Shown: piece by piece, positions 35,600-47,071 of the stretch
How the letters are laid out: the number at the start of each line of letters is the position of its first letter
How positions within the stretch are numbered: position 1 is the first letter of the stretch
Origin: Tetranychus cinnabarinus
Lineage: Eukaryota > Arthropoda > Arachnida > Trombidiformes > Tetranychidae
Assembly (NCBI GenBank): GCA_022266195.1
Contig: WHVY01000002.1
Coordinates: 6,339,001 to 6,403,000, forward strand
DNA length: 64,000 nucleotides
Reading direction: 5' to 3'
Position numbers and translations under genes: made by a program
Notes under the pieces: generated by a model
Told to the model about the DNA's origin: nothing
Seen by the model: the letters and a program-made list of their open reading frames with translations, nothing else
Database searches by the model: none

Positions 35600-38345
35600 T
35601 ACTAAAAAGACACAATTAGCACAATTGTCACATTTAAATGAGTCATTTTCACGAATCGATACAAACTGATACGGAGTAACACAAAGAAGCAAAAACTGAG
35701 CTCTTTCAAATTTAGACTCTGTTACTTTGTAGAGAAATGAAAACTTAGTCCATTTGTGCAACTAAAAAGTTTCTCTGATTGATAATTTTCTAGAAAATCG
35801 AGTCGAAAGTTTAAACTTTGATTGCATTTTGTTAAGTTATGTGAGCTGATTTTTTCAGGAAACTCATATAGTCGATGTAACTTTTGATGATAGACCAGAA
35901 AATGCGCTTATGTTGAGAAATAACATTTTATGTTTTCTGTAAAAGAGTTAAGTTCGATTTTGAGTCAAACCGACCGTATTCTGTGACCATAAAGGTTAGA
36001 GTGATGAAACTTATTATTAGTCGATAGAAGTTTTCGGTACACATAGTGAGTTAAATACTTTTATCAATTTATCAATAGTTCTCTTGATTTTGGCCTGAAA
36101 CCTAAAAACTTTTAGCTTCGATATTTCGAGTATAATTGTACCTACAGTCCTCATTCTTCCAATAATTCAATCCTTTACTAATTCATAATTCAATACAATC
36201 TAATAACTTTGAATCATTGCATCTGGTTTGTACTATTTGGGTTAGTAATATTTGGGTTGTAAATGTAAAAGCAACAACTAATTCAACAAAACAAACTCAT
36301 AGTAACACATATTCTGGTAAATAAACCACTTTTCTGGTTCAACTTGCAAATGAAATGAAAAAAAGTACTGCCAAAGGCTCGAAAATGTGAGCTAAGAGTT
36401 GAGAATTGGTGGGTTTGTAGGGACAGGCAAACTGAGTCTGTTAGTGCTTTTAAATAATTCATCCAATGGACAGTTTGTAAGAAAATCGAAGTCAAAGTAG
36501 AAACTTCGATCGCGTTTTGTGCAATTTTGGAAGCAGATTTTTCCATGAAACTTAATTTAATTGATGTAACTTTTGATGATGAACCAGAAAATGCACTTAT
36601 TTGAAGAAATAGGACTTTCTTTATTCTGTAAGACAGATTAGTTTGATTTTCTTTCAAACCGACTGCATTCTGTGACCAAAAAATTTAGCGAGCTAAAATT
36701 TACTTTAAGCTTAGAAAAATTGTTACTGCATTTAATAGATCGCATAATTTTTTCAATTTATCAATATTTCTCTTGATTTTGGCCTAAAACTTAAAAACTT
36801 TGCACTTCGATATTGCGAGTATGGTAATACCTACAGTCCTCATTCTTAGACCAAATGTTAGATTATATTATGGGCTATAATAATCTGTGACTGAATAACA
36901 AAGAAAATTTGAGCTGGATCATTCAACGATGAATATCAATTTAACACAACATGAGATTTGTGCTTTATTTAACTTTATATCAATGAATCAAGTCTCAAAC
37001 CTTACAACATAAGTAATAAAATGCTATAACTAGCTGTCTAATATCTTGAACAGTCTAACAATTCAAGTCTAATTTTAGCCCATAATTAAATCTAACATTT
37101 GGTCTAAGAATGAGAACTGTAGGTATTACAATACTCGCAATATCGAAGTTCAAAGTTTTTAAGTTTTAGGCCAAAATCAAGAGAAATATTGATAAATTGA
37201 AACAAGTATTTAACCCACAATGTGTACCAATAACTTTTATCGACTATGAATAAGTTTCAATTCTCTAACTTTATGGTCACAGAATTCAGCCTGTTTTAAT
37301 TAAAATCGAACTTAACTCTTTTACAGAAAACTTAAAATGTTATTTCGCAAAATAAGTACATTTTCTGATTCAGCATGCAAAGCTACATCAATCGAATGAA
37401 GTTTCATGAAAAAACCTGACTCCATAATCGTACAAAAGTCGAACGAAGTTTCAAGTTTGACTTCGATTTTCTCGAAAACTGTTCATCGGAATAATTATTT
37501 AATAGGACCAACAGACTCAGATTTAATAGCCCTACAAACCCACCGAGTCTCAACTCTTAGCTTAAATTTTCGAGCTTTTGGCATTAGTTTATGCATTTCA
37601 TTTGCAAGTTAAACCAGAATATTGTTTTATTTATTAAGAAATGGGTTAAGATGAGTTTACTTTGCTGAATAAGTTGCTGCTCGTCTCTTTAGGACCCAAA
37701 TATCTCAATCAAGATGGGCTAAGTGAAATTTATTAAATTGTATTCAATACTTAATAAGTAAAGGATTAAATTAGTGAAAAAATGAGGACTGCAGGTACTA
37801 CCATACTCGAAATATCGAAGTTCAAAATTTTTAAGTAAATGGTCAAAATCAAGAGTGATAGATTGATAAATTAATAGATTGAAACAAGTATTTAACCTAC
37901 TCTGTGTAACTACAACTTTTATCGACTAAGAATAAGTATCAGCGATCCAACTTTTATTGTCACAGAATGCCGTCGGTTTAAAAGAAAATCGAACTAATCT
38001 GTCTTACAGAATAAGGAAAGTCCTATTTCTTCAAATAAGTGCATTTTCTGGTTCATCATCAAAAGTTACATTAGCCAAATGAGTTTCCTGAAAAAATCTG
38101 TCTCCATAACTGAACAAAATGCGATCGAAGTTTAAACTTTTGACTCGATTTTCTAGAAAATTATCAATCAGAGAAACTTTTTAGTTGCACAAATAAACTA
38201 AGTTTTCATTTCTCTACAAAGTAACAGAGTCTAAATTTGATAGAGATAGTTTTTGCTGATTTGTATTACTTTGTGTCAATTCGTAACGATTCGTGCATGA
38301 ATGTGACAATTGTGACAAATTGTGTAGTTTTATTACGAATTTATG
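35600..38345. repeat. 2.7-kb inverted repeat (foldback element) built of about 680-bp units
   Basis: The left arm (about 35600-36886) and right arm (about 37076-38345) are reverse complements over more than 1.2 kb, with a spacer of about 190 bp. Examples: TCTAGAAAAT...GAGTCGAAAGTTTAAAC at 35780-35820 against its complement at 38130-38165, and GTAATACCTACAGTCCTCAT at 36830 against its complement at 37110. Within each arm the word CCTACAGTCCTCATTCTT or its complement recurs at about 680-bp spacing (36150 and 36835; 37115 and 37790). Short frames inside (for example 36657-36283 minus) occur in different frames in different copies and are not genes. Outer ends are approximate; no clear target duplication was found. 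Confidence 0.8.
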
Positions 38346-38571
38346 TAAAATGTCAGGTTGTATTAGTATTTAGTTATACCAAGAAATAAAACCACTGAAA
38401 TTGTTGAAAGTGAAAATGGGAATCTATGATTAATATCTTTTATTTTACTGAAACAAATTAACTTCCCCATAATAAAGGTCTATAAGGAAATGGAAACAAA
38501 TGAACAAATTTGATTAACCAGTGATTAATTCATCTGTTTCATTACTTTCAGTTTCTTTTGCCTCATCAAAA

Positions 38572-40329
38572 ATGTGCTGGACTTATTTTCAATGTCTTTT
38601 AATTTGTTTAACAATAACTACAATTAAATGTGAACAGCAAAACCCTCTAATTAAAACTGAATCTTGTGTTTACAAGGGATCAATTGGCCAAAGTAATGGT
38701 GTTACTTTACTAAGCTGGAAAGGTATCCGCTACGGTCAACCTCCAATCGGTGACTTAAGATTCAAGCCTCCTCAACCGACAATTTGTACCAACAATCAAA
38801 TAATAGATGCAACAGTCTCAACCAATTTGTGTCCTCAATTATTACTCCAACCATTAATGAGTGGCAATGTAATTAGGAATGGGATTAATATGAGTGAAGA
38901 TTGTCTTCAACTAAGCATTTGGGTTCCTCTTCTGTCCGATGAAAAAGCAACCAAAACACTTCCATACAGGACTTTGATTGTTTTACCAGGAGGTAATTTT
39001 GAAACAAACCTCTTGGTGGATAAAGATTTCGATGATGGCTCGGTGTTGGCTGCTCGAGGAGGAATCATTGTTGTTACAGTTCAACACCGCTTAGGAGTTC
39101 TTGGGTTTACTTACACAGATAACCCAGAAACTCCTGGTAATTTGGGTTTGTTGGATCAATCATTGGCTTTACAATGGATAAAATCAAATATCGTGTTTTT
39201 TGGTGGCGACCCTTCTTTATTAACCATCTACGGTCAAGGTTCAGGCTCTTTATCATCAGTTATAGTCAATATTCTTAACCCTCAACCAAGTTCACCCAAT
39301 AATTTGAATCGATTCATTTTATCGAGTGGTTTTCCAGTTCCTGGAGCGTGTGAGGATAAAGCAACTGCTTTCCAAAGATTTGTGTGGTTATCCGAGCAAG
39401 TTGGATGTCAGCCTACTTCTTACAGCATTGAAACTGGAACCATGTTATCCTGTCTTCGATCTCTTCCTTTTGAAACTCTTCTAAAAGGCCAGGCTACGTT
39501 AAATAGTCGCTTGTATACCGTAAGCTCAGGACTATTTCAAGTAACCACAAAACCAACGGCAGGAACCAGTAATTTCCCCAAATGCATTTATGATCTCAAT
39601 GATGCTCAAGTGTCCAAAAGAGGGTTAAACATACTCATGTTGAACATGGAAGATGAAGGGTCAACATATCTTTCACCAAGCCGTAGCATTGAAGGTCTTG
39701 CACCAAGTCCAAAAGGCGATGATATCTTGAGTTATGTTAGGTTCATCGAGAACCAGACACTTCTATTCATGGGTCAACCAATTGAATTACTTGAAACGAT
39801 TGTTCCACTTTATTATTCCGAGCTTCTCGATGGCTATGAAGTGGGTCTAAAGGAATCGTTAGTTCAACTTGTTGGCGATCGATTGGTTTATTGTCCGTCA
39901 CATTTATCTGGTTTATCATTCGCATCATCGGGAAGCACAGTTCATCAAGGATTAATCACTTATGCACCAACCGTTAATTATTTCAAAGGAGACGTCAATA
40001 AGTATGGAAATATATTTGATTCAACTTTTGGAGCTCGCACAGGTTTGGATTACTGGCTAATCATGGGAAAACCTTACTTGGATGCATCATCTAGCGATCA
40101 AGATAGATGGATGTCCAATGAATTGATACGATTAGTTTCTGATTTCGTGAAAACAGAGGAAATACCTTGGCCGCCTTTACTGCCATTATCAAATGAACAG
40201 GTTGTACCATTTGAATATGATTTGGACATAAAGAATCCCTACAAACCATTGAGAAAAAGTGATCGATATTTTGACTGCAAATCTTGGAAACCATTCATCT
40301 GGCCTGGCAACATTTCACCGACTAAATAA
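38572..40329 (+). CDS. secreted carboxylesterase-fold protein lacking catalytic residues
   Basis: One coding exon, 585 aa, from ATG 38572; MCWTYFQCLLICLTITTIKC is a signal peptide. Alpha/beta-hydrolase carboxylesterase features are present: GIRYGQPPIGDLRFKPPQ, SEDCLQLSIWVP, GNLGLLDQSLALQWIK, NIVFFGGDPSLLTIYGQ and the acid of the triad in EDEGSTYL (Glu362). The nucleophile elbow, normally GESAG, reads GQGSG at 221-225 with Gly223 in place of Ser. The catalytic-His region (normally HG.E) reads ARTGLDYW at 488-495 with no His. It should therefore not hydrolyse esters and resembles cholinesterase-like adhesion proteins (glutactin, neurotactin, neuroligin), but it has no membrane anchor. An acceptor-like TTTCAG at 38550 suggests a 5' UTR intron. 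Poly(A) signal near 40447. It lies 230 bp from the foldback repeat. Confidence 0.88.
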   Translation: MCWTYFQCLLICLTITTIKCEQQNPLIKTESCVYKGSIGQSNGVTLLSWKGIRYGQPPIGDLRFKPPQPTICTNNQIIDATVSTNLCPQLLLQPLMSGNVIRNGINMSEDCLQLSIWVPLLSDEKATKTLPYRTLIVLPGGNFETNLLVDKDFDDGSVLAARGGIIVVTVQHRLGVLGFTYTDNPETPGNLGLLDQSLALQWIKSNIVFFGGDPSLLTIYGQGSGSLSSVIVNILNPQPSSPNNLNRFILSSGFPVPGACEDKATAFQRFVWLSEQVGCQPTSYSIETGTMLSCLRSLPFETLLKGQATLNSRLYTVSSGLFQVTTKPTAGTSNFPKCIYDLNDAQVSKRGLNILMLNMEDEGSTYLSPSRSIEGLAPSPKGDDILSYVRFIENQTLLFMGQPIELLETIVPLYYSELLDGYEVGLKESLVQLVGDRLVYCPSHLSGLSFASSGSTVHQGLITYAPTVNYFKGDVNKYGNIFDSTFGARTGLDYWLIMGKPYLDASSSDQDRWMSNELIRLVSDFVKTEEIPWPPLLPLSNEQVVPFEYDLDIKNPYKPLRKSDRYFDCKSWKPFIWPGNISPTK

Positions 40330-41184
40330 CTATCCCATGGATTCAATTGAAATAGTCCGTCATCACAAACTGGCCGAAAAGCTACGAGCTAAAAGCTTCA
40401 GGCTGGTTGCACTGAAAGTTATAAAATTTAAGATTTGCAATATTCAATAAAATAACCATGAAATTTATTGTTACATTTGGTTAAGGTTTAACTTTTTTTA
40501 GTTGAGATTCATAAAAAGAAAATTCTGTTGCGAAGTGGAAATAAAAAATTGTAATGATAATGTTGATTGATGATTGATGATAATTTGCTCAGTTGACCCT
40601 GAATACTTGAACATGTTTTTGATATTACGAGAAGAGTGAATCGCAAGAAGTTTACTTAATATTAGCTGCAAATGAAAAACTCGATTTATACAGTCGACCG
40701 CTCTGAGAGATTTGATTTCGGCTGAAAGTTGGATGATGCTGTTATTGTTTGAGATGAAACTATACGGGTTATCAATTTAATTTGTTCAGATCATTATTAC
40801 GACACAATATTTCCGCTGGTTCCAGTTGGTTTCAGTTTAAGTGATAAACACTTCAGATCAGCATGTCAAAGCTTTATATAATTGCATTCAACCTTGTCCT
40901 TAGGTTTGCACAATTGTGCTTCACTAAACATTCATTACTTCATTCATGATCTAATAGAGATTCCATTAGCAACTGGTTAAAGAAAGAAACGCCATGACAT
41001 GGTTACAATGTATCTCAATTTTGATAGGCAGTCGGTTGACACCAAGATGTTAGAAACACCATAAGATGGTGAATTGTTAGAGAAACGAATGTGAAGTTTA
41101 ATACTCGAGACGGTTAAATCAAGGTATGGCTGATGGGAAACCCCCAGTTACCATACTTACGTTACTCTTATTCAGCATTCAGTT
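40330..41184. other. intergenic
   Basis: 3' flank of the esterase-like gene. No gene or repeat noticed before the next repeat copy. Confidence 0.4.
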
Positions 41185-42910
41185 TCTAGGTTTTAGACCA
41201 AAATCAAGAGGACTATTGATGAATTGAGAAAAATTTTCAACCATTGATGTGTAATAACAATGTTTATTAACTAATAAAAAGTTTCAGCTCTCTAACTTTC
41301 ATGGGCACAGAATGCGGTCAGTTTAAATGAAAATCGAAAAAATCTGTTTTACAGAAAACTTAGAATTTTATTTCGCAAAATAAGTACATTTTCTGATTTA
41401 GCATACAAATTTACATCAATTAAATGAAGTTTCACGAATAGAACTGACTCCATAATCGTACAAAAAGCGAACGAAGTTTCAACTTGGACTTCGATTTTAT
41501 GCAAAACTGTCCATCGGATGAAGTATTTAATAGGACCAATAGACTCAGTTTTTACAGCCCTACAAACCCACCGAGTCTCAACTCTTAGCTTAAATTTTCG
41601 AGCTTTTGGCATTAGTTTATGCATTCAATTTGCAAGTTTAACCAGAATATTGTTTTATTTATTAAGAAATGGGTTAAGATGAGTTTACTTTGCTGAATAA
41701 GTTGTTGCTCGTCTCTTTATGACCCAAACATCACAATCGAAATGCGCTAAGTAAAAAGTTATTAAATTGTATTGAATACTTAATTAGTTAAGGGTTTAAT
41801 TAGAGAAAGAATGTGGACTGTAGGTATTACCATACTCGAAATATCGAAGTTCAAAATTTTTAGGTAAATGGTCAAAATCAAGAGAACCATTGATAAATTG
41901 ATTAATGTATTGAACCCACAATGTGTACCGACAACTTTTATCGACTATGAATAAGTTTTAGCTCGCTAACTTTTATAGTCACGGAATGCTGTCGGTTTAA
42001 AAGAAAATCGAACTAATCTATTTTACAGAAAAATTGTAGTTTTATTTCGCGCAATAAGGACATTTTCTGGTTCATCATCAAAAGTTACATCAATTAAACT
42101 AAGTTTCATGGAAAAATCTGCTTCCAAAATTGCACAAAAGGCGATCGAAGTTTCAACTTTGACTTCGATTTTCTTACAAACTGTCCATTGGATGAATTAT
42201 TTAAAAGCACTAATAGAGTCAGTTTGCCTGTCCCTACAAACCCACCAATTCTCAACTCTTAGCTCACATTTTCGAGCCTTTGGCAGTACTTTTTACACTG
42301 CATTTGCAAGTTGTACCAGAAAAGTGGTTTATTTACCAGAATATGTGTTAATATGAGTTTACTTTGTTGAATTAGTTGTTGCTTGTACAGTTACAACCCA
42401 AATATGACAAACCAGATTCAATGATTCAAAGTTATTAGATTGTATTGAATTGTGAATTAGTAAAGGAATAAATTAGTGGAAGAATGAGGACTGTAGGTAC
42501 AATTATACTCGAAATATCGAAGCTAAAAGTTTTTAGGTTTCAGGCCAAAATCAAGCGAACAGTTGATAAATTGATAAAAGTATTTAACCCACAATGTGTA
42601 CCGAAAACTTCTATCGACTAAGCATAAGTTTCAGCCCTCTAACTTTTATGGTCACAGAATGCGATCGGTTTAAATGAAAATCGAACTTAACTCTTTTACA
42701 GAAAACTTGAAATGTTATTTGGATATTATGTCTGAGTCTCATGCCAAAACCAGTGCATTTTCTGGTCTATCAGCAAGAGTTACATCGGCCAAATGAGTTT
42801 CCTGAAAAAATCTGTCTCCATAACTGAACAAAATGCGATCGAAGTTTTAGTTGCATAAATGATCATTTGTGTTAATTTGTGCCTAAATGCGACAATTGGG
42901 TTAATTGGGT
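41185..42910. repeat. second copy of the foldback repeat family (one orientation)
   Basis: Matches the right arm of the 35600-38345 element in the same orientation: the GGACTGTAGGTA words at 41815 and 42490 are again about 680 bp apart, followed by ATACTCGAAATATCGAAG. The distal end (AAATGAGTTTCCTGAAAAAA at 42793, then GATCGAAGTTTTAGTTGCA) matches 38080-38200 with a small deletion. No inverted partner arm is seen here, so it looks like a solo arm. Confidence 0.75.
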
Positions 42911-43526
42911 ATCTTTTAAAAGCCAAACTGTGCATAAAATTAACAATTAAGAATAAAAATTCATAACAAAGTTTACTCCAGGTCCATTCCATAAGTTTAT
43001 ATCACTAATTGTAAATAATTTACAGAAAATCGTATACAAAGTTTTGTGATATGGTTTTTCCTATTCCAAGATGACAGTCCTTTCCATGGTCCAAAATAGT
43101 CGGCTAAGGTAAGACAGTAGCTAGGCATGTTATTTTAGATAATCAGTTCGAGAAGTCAAATCTATACATATTATTTCGAGAAACAATTTGTACTTTTTTC
43201 TCTTTCTGTATATTTATTCTATAGATCATGAAATATAGTTGCTGAGCCATCCAGACTTTGTTGGTGAAAAATTGACCAGATAATTGCAATTTTCAAACAT
43301 CTTTCCCCTTAAACCAGCATTGGTATTGAACTTGGTGATTTGGCTTTTTAGGTATTTTGATATTTTCCAAATTATGTTGTTATATTGGTAAATGTCTTGA
43401 TTCCAAATCCGTGAAAATATTTGAAGAAACAGTTATGAAGCTTGAATAAATTGTACAATTTTGGGTTGAATAATGGAATGATTGAGATTTTTTAAAAATG
43501 TTCATAAACAGTTAGTGGATTCACTT
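42911..43526. other. intergenic
   Basis: 3' flank of the next minus-strand gene; no structure recognised. Confidence 0.4.
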
Positions 43527-44312
43527 TTAATCACTTGAATATTGTTGATTAGTTACTCCAGGTCCAGTTACAGATGCTGATCCACCTTCATTGGGTTTCC
43601 AAAGTTTTGTCAGCCATTTCCTCATATTGTTCAAGATCGGTCTATTCTCATCATTTTCATCATTTTCACTTCCAGTTTGCGGTTTAACATCAACATTTGT
43701 TGTTGGATATCTACCATGAGGATTGATCCCATAGTTCACTGGATCTGTAGGGTGATCTGATTTACCTCTTTGACGATCAAAAAACTTGGCCCACCAAGCC
43801 TTGGACTTTTTACCTTTTCCTTTCTTTTTGTCATCCACATTATTCGAGTTGCTACCATCTTTACCCACCAGTCCATCAGATGAACCTTCATCATAATCGG
43901 CTCCATTGAAAGATGCTAATCCTCCAATTGCTGGTCCAGTATAAGCTTTAACCCAGTTTTCATCGCCTTCACTTGAAAAATCACCTCCACTCAATGCTTG
44001 CTTCAACTGATCACCCAATGATGAAGATGAAGATGAGCTTGCCTGCCTAACCTTTTGCTTAAAAAAACCAAATGGATCCGAGGCAAAGGATTGCTTCATT
44101 GCTGGGGTCAATTTAAGTTTTGCTACACTTGACCAATCTATCAAGTTACCATTACTGAGAGCAATATTGACACCATCGGTATCACCTTCACCATTACCAT
44201 CTAACAGTAAATCACTAGCATCTTGACGCTTGAGATTGGGTTGAGGTAAACATTGAATGAGCACTGAGCAACACAACAAGGTGATCCAAATTGAACACAA
44301 ATCTTTCACCAT
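43527..44312 (-). CDS. secreted low-complexity protein, function unknown
   Basis: One exon, 261 aa from ATG 44312, chosen because it starts a clear signal peptide (SIWITLLCCSVLIQC) followed by LPQPNLKRQ, which holds a dibasic site. The rest is Gly/Ser/Asp/Asn-rich with a run of serines (QASSSSSSSLGDQ), a basic patch (DDKKKGKGKKSKAWWAKFFD) and a more ordered end (RKWLTKLWKP). No cysteines after the signal peptide and no domain recognised. Composition would suit a disordered extracellular or secreted gland product. A precursor cut at KR is possible, but the context is too thin to claim a hormone. Confidence 0.7.
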   Translation of the reverse strand: MVKDLCSIWITLLCCSVLIQCLPQPNLKRQDASDLLLDGNGEGDTDGVNIALSNGNLIDWSSVAKLKLTPAMKQSFASDPFGFFKQKVRQASSSSSSSLGDQLKQALSGGDFSSEGDENWVKAYTGPAIGGLASFNGADYDEGSSDGLVGKDGSNSNNVDDKKKGKGKKSKAWWAKFFDRQRGKSDHPTDPVNYGINPHGRYPTTNVDVKPQTGSENDENDENRPILNNMRKWLTKLWKPNEGGSASVTGPGVTNQQYSSD

Positions 44313-47071
44313 TTTGTAAATAATATCCGCACTGGTGATGATATTGATTATATCTTGTATCAAAGCTATTGCTAACAATCACTTGAATCACACACTAATT
44401 GATCTTTGATTTACCACACAAATTGATTTCACTTTAGAGACAAATTCGTACAATTTTTACTCACTAACTTATCCCATTAAACTGACCAAATTCATGTTTA
44501 TACCTTTTATTAAAAGAAGAGGTAAAAAACAATTAAAGGAAGTCAATAGTGAGTCAGATTATCCTTTAATTTTCATCATCATTACTGTCAGCATTGGATA
44601 ACTATCTTCTTCCCTGTTGATTGGGACAAAAAAGGCGAAAAGTGTGAGAGAATCAAATTGATCATTGATTATAAATTTCTTGCTTTCAATTACGATTGTT
44701 GGACCAGCAATTGTAAAATGATGTAAAAAATTGAGCATTTTGTTGTCAAATTGCAGCTATCAATTTTAAGTAACAAGCTACAATTAATGATCAACAACTG
44801 TGATGACAAAAAATAATCAAAATATATATTTAACTAGTCAATTGTTAACAACAGTAAATGTTTACTGTTTTTGATATTGTTCACTCCATTTTCATCTACT
44901 TTATTGCATCTAAATTTAGATACATTTATATCAAAATTATATAAATGATGACATTTTAATTGAAAATTTGTCAAGTTTCCGATCAATTTATCCGTTCAAC
45001 ATTACAAAACCAGTTTTTATCTGGTCTTTTTTTGGTCATCTTCATGCAACTGTTTTAGCAAAATTATATAACAATTCAACTCTTTTCTATGTACAATCTG
45101 ATGGGTTATAAGTGTTCATTGAATCCAGGTACAAACCTTTTTTTGACACTTATTGGGCTCAATTTGTCAAATGTCAACTTCATTTGTATCAATTTCATTC
45201 ACAATTAGCCTTCTTTCAATTATCATTTAAGTTTTTCACCAGAATAAAAACTCTCAACCAGATTCTCCTTTTAAATATCACACATTAGTCCTGTTGTTCA
45301 TCATCATTATCTCATATATTTTTACGCTTCCAATAATCTCATTTTTTCATTGGGATTGTTATTCTGACCAAACAATTGATTGATTCAAATTTACTAATCA
45401 AAATAATTTTGTGCCATTGATTAATCAAGTCGAGAAAAAGATGAATCAATTATCTCTCAGCCTTCTCCATCAGAATCACATTTCTGGTATCTTTTACTAT
45501 TAAACATTCTGGTATATTTTAGGTACTCGACTGTAGCGTCAAAAAAGCAAGAGATATACAAAAATCAAAGGGAACTCTTGATATTATCTGTTTTGATTTA
45601 GCTTTACCGAAACAACTTGGAGTGTGGAGCCATTTTATATTACTTTCAATGTTAATCAATGTATATGATTTGATGTGTTCAGTTGCTGATTATTAATTAA
45701 AAAGGAACTAAAACATGGCGACAAAACATGGAATAAAAAAAATCATTTTATGGTGAGAAAGAAATGAAGAGAAGAAACCCAAAAAAGCAAAAAATAAAAT
45801 GTAAGAAAAATCGATAAAACAAGAAAAAAGTAAGTTTAAAAAAGGAAAAATTTGTTGCTGTAAAGAGCGAGAAAAAAACAAGTGACTCAGAGAAGATTCA
45901 ATTTTTAGCCAAGTTGTTCGTCTTTTTTTTATTCAACTACAGAAAACAGCTTCTCAGTTGAAACAATATAGAAAATCTGATGAAAATTGGATGATAAACA
46001 GGGTTGACGCTGTTTATTGAAATTTGAATCAACCGCAGGTCAGTTGATTGGTGAAAAGATTAACTAGAAAAGGAGGGAAAATAAAAGAAATGGATAAAGG
46101 AAACAAAATAAGCATTAAAGAAAGAGTTGAAGTTAACTGTCTATTGTAAACATATGATCCAAAAGACTGGCTTTCTGGTCAACTTATTTACTGACAACTC
46201 TACTTGACCATTAATTTTGGTATCGCTTGCTGGTTATTGTAATTGATAAGTTTTTCGGCTCTAATGGTGTTAAGTGAATCAAGTCGATAGACTTTTCTAA
46301 CCAGGTGTCAGTTTTCATCTTCATTTTTGGTTGGAATCTTCAATATGACTATCTACAAGTGTGATTATGGATAAAAGTTTGTTCAATTAACTCAATGGAA
46401 TCACTGCAACCTTGTGAATTAATTCGGTGAAGATGATTGAGTCATGGTGAAACCAGTGTAGAATCACACCTTCCTAGTTCAACTGAACCTTTAACTTAAT
46501 TTTTACATTTTAACTTCATTAAAATTTAAAATTAATTAATGAATCTGATTTGTCAAGGTAGGTCAAAAATAATTTCTGATACAGAGAGAGAAAAATCTTT
46601 TATTTCATAATTTTAATGATTTTTACTGGTAAAAAAGTATAAACTCTGAGTCTTGCTTTTTTAAGCTTTTTTCTCCCCTTCTTTTTTCCTTGTTCTTTCT
46701 TGCTCATCTTTCATCTTTTCCTTTCTCACTCTATCTTCCTCTCTCTCTTCCATTAAACCAGTTTCTTCCATTTCTGTATTTCTGCATCTTTTGCTTTTTT
46801 ACTGACAACACTTCTGTGTGTTTTAATTGCAATCACTGGGCTATTCTCAATTTGAATAGTGTGTCTTCAGTGTGAGCATTTGTTGTTGTTTTCATTGATC
46901 TCACTACCTAAAACCACAATTTTATAATTTATGTGATTCATTTTTGTAATTTTTCCTTTTTTTATGTTGAAGAAAGGAATAACAGATTATCCATACAGGA
47001 TCGAGTGAAAAAGAAAGCAAAAAATAAGGAGATTGGTGCCAACTCTCATTCTTTCTCTAACAAACACCATC
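44313..47071. other. long intergenic region before the zinc-finger gene
   Basis: AT-rich and without convincing coding sequence. The last 400 bp (46640-46980) are pyrimidine-rich and probably include the 5' UTR or promoter of the zinc-finger gene. A further upstream exon cannot be excluded. Confidence 0.4.

Noticed and set aside
36283..36657. 124-aa frame in the inverted repeat, with similar frames at 42108-42356 and 37406-37612
   Set aside because: Other copies (62892-63209, 63452-63706) are open in different frames of the same repeat; no conserved start or domain.
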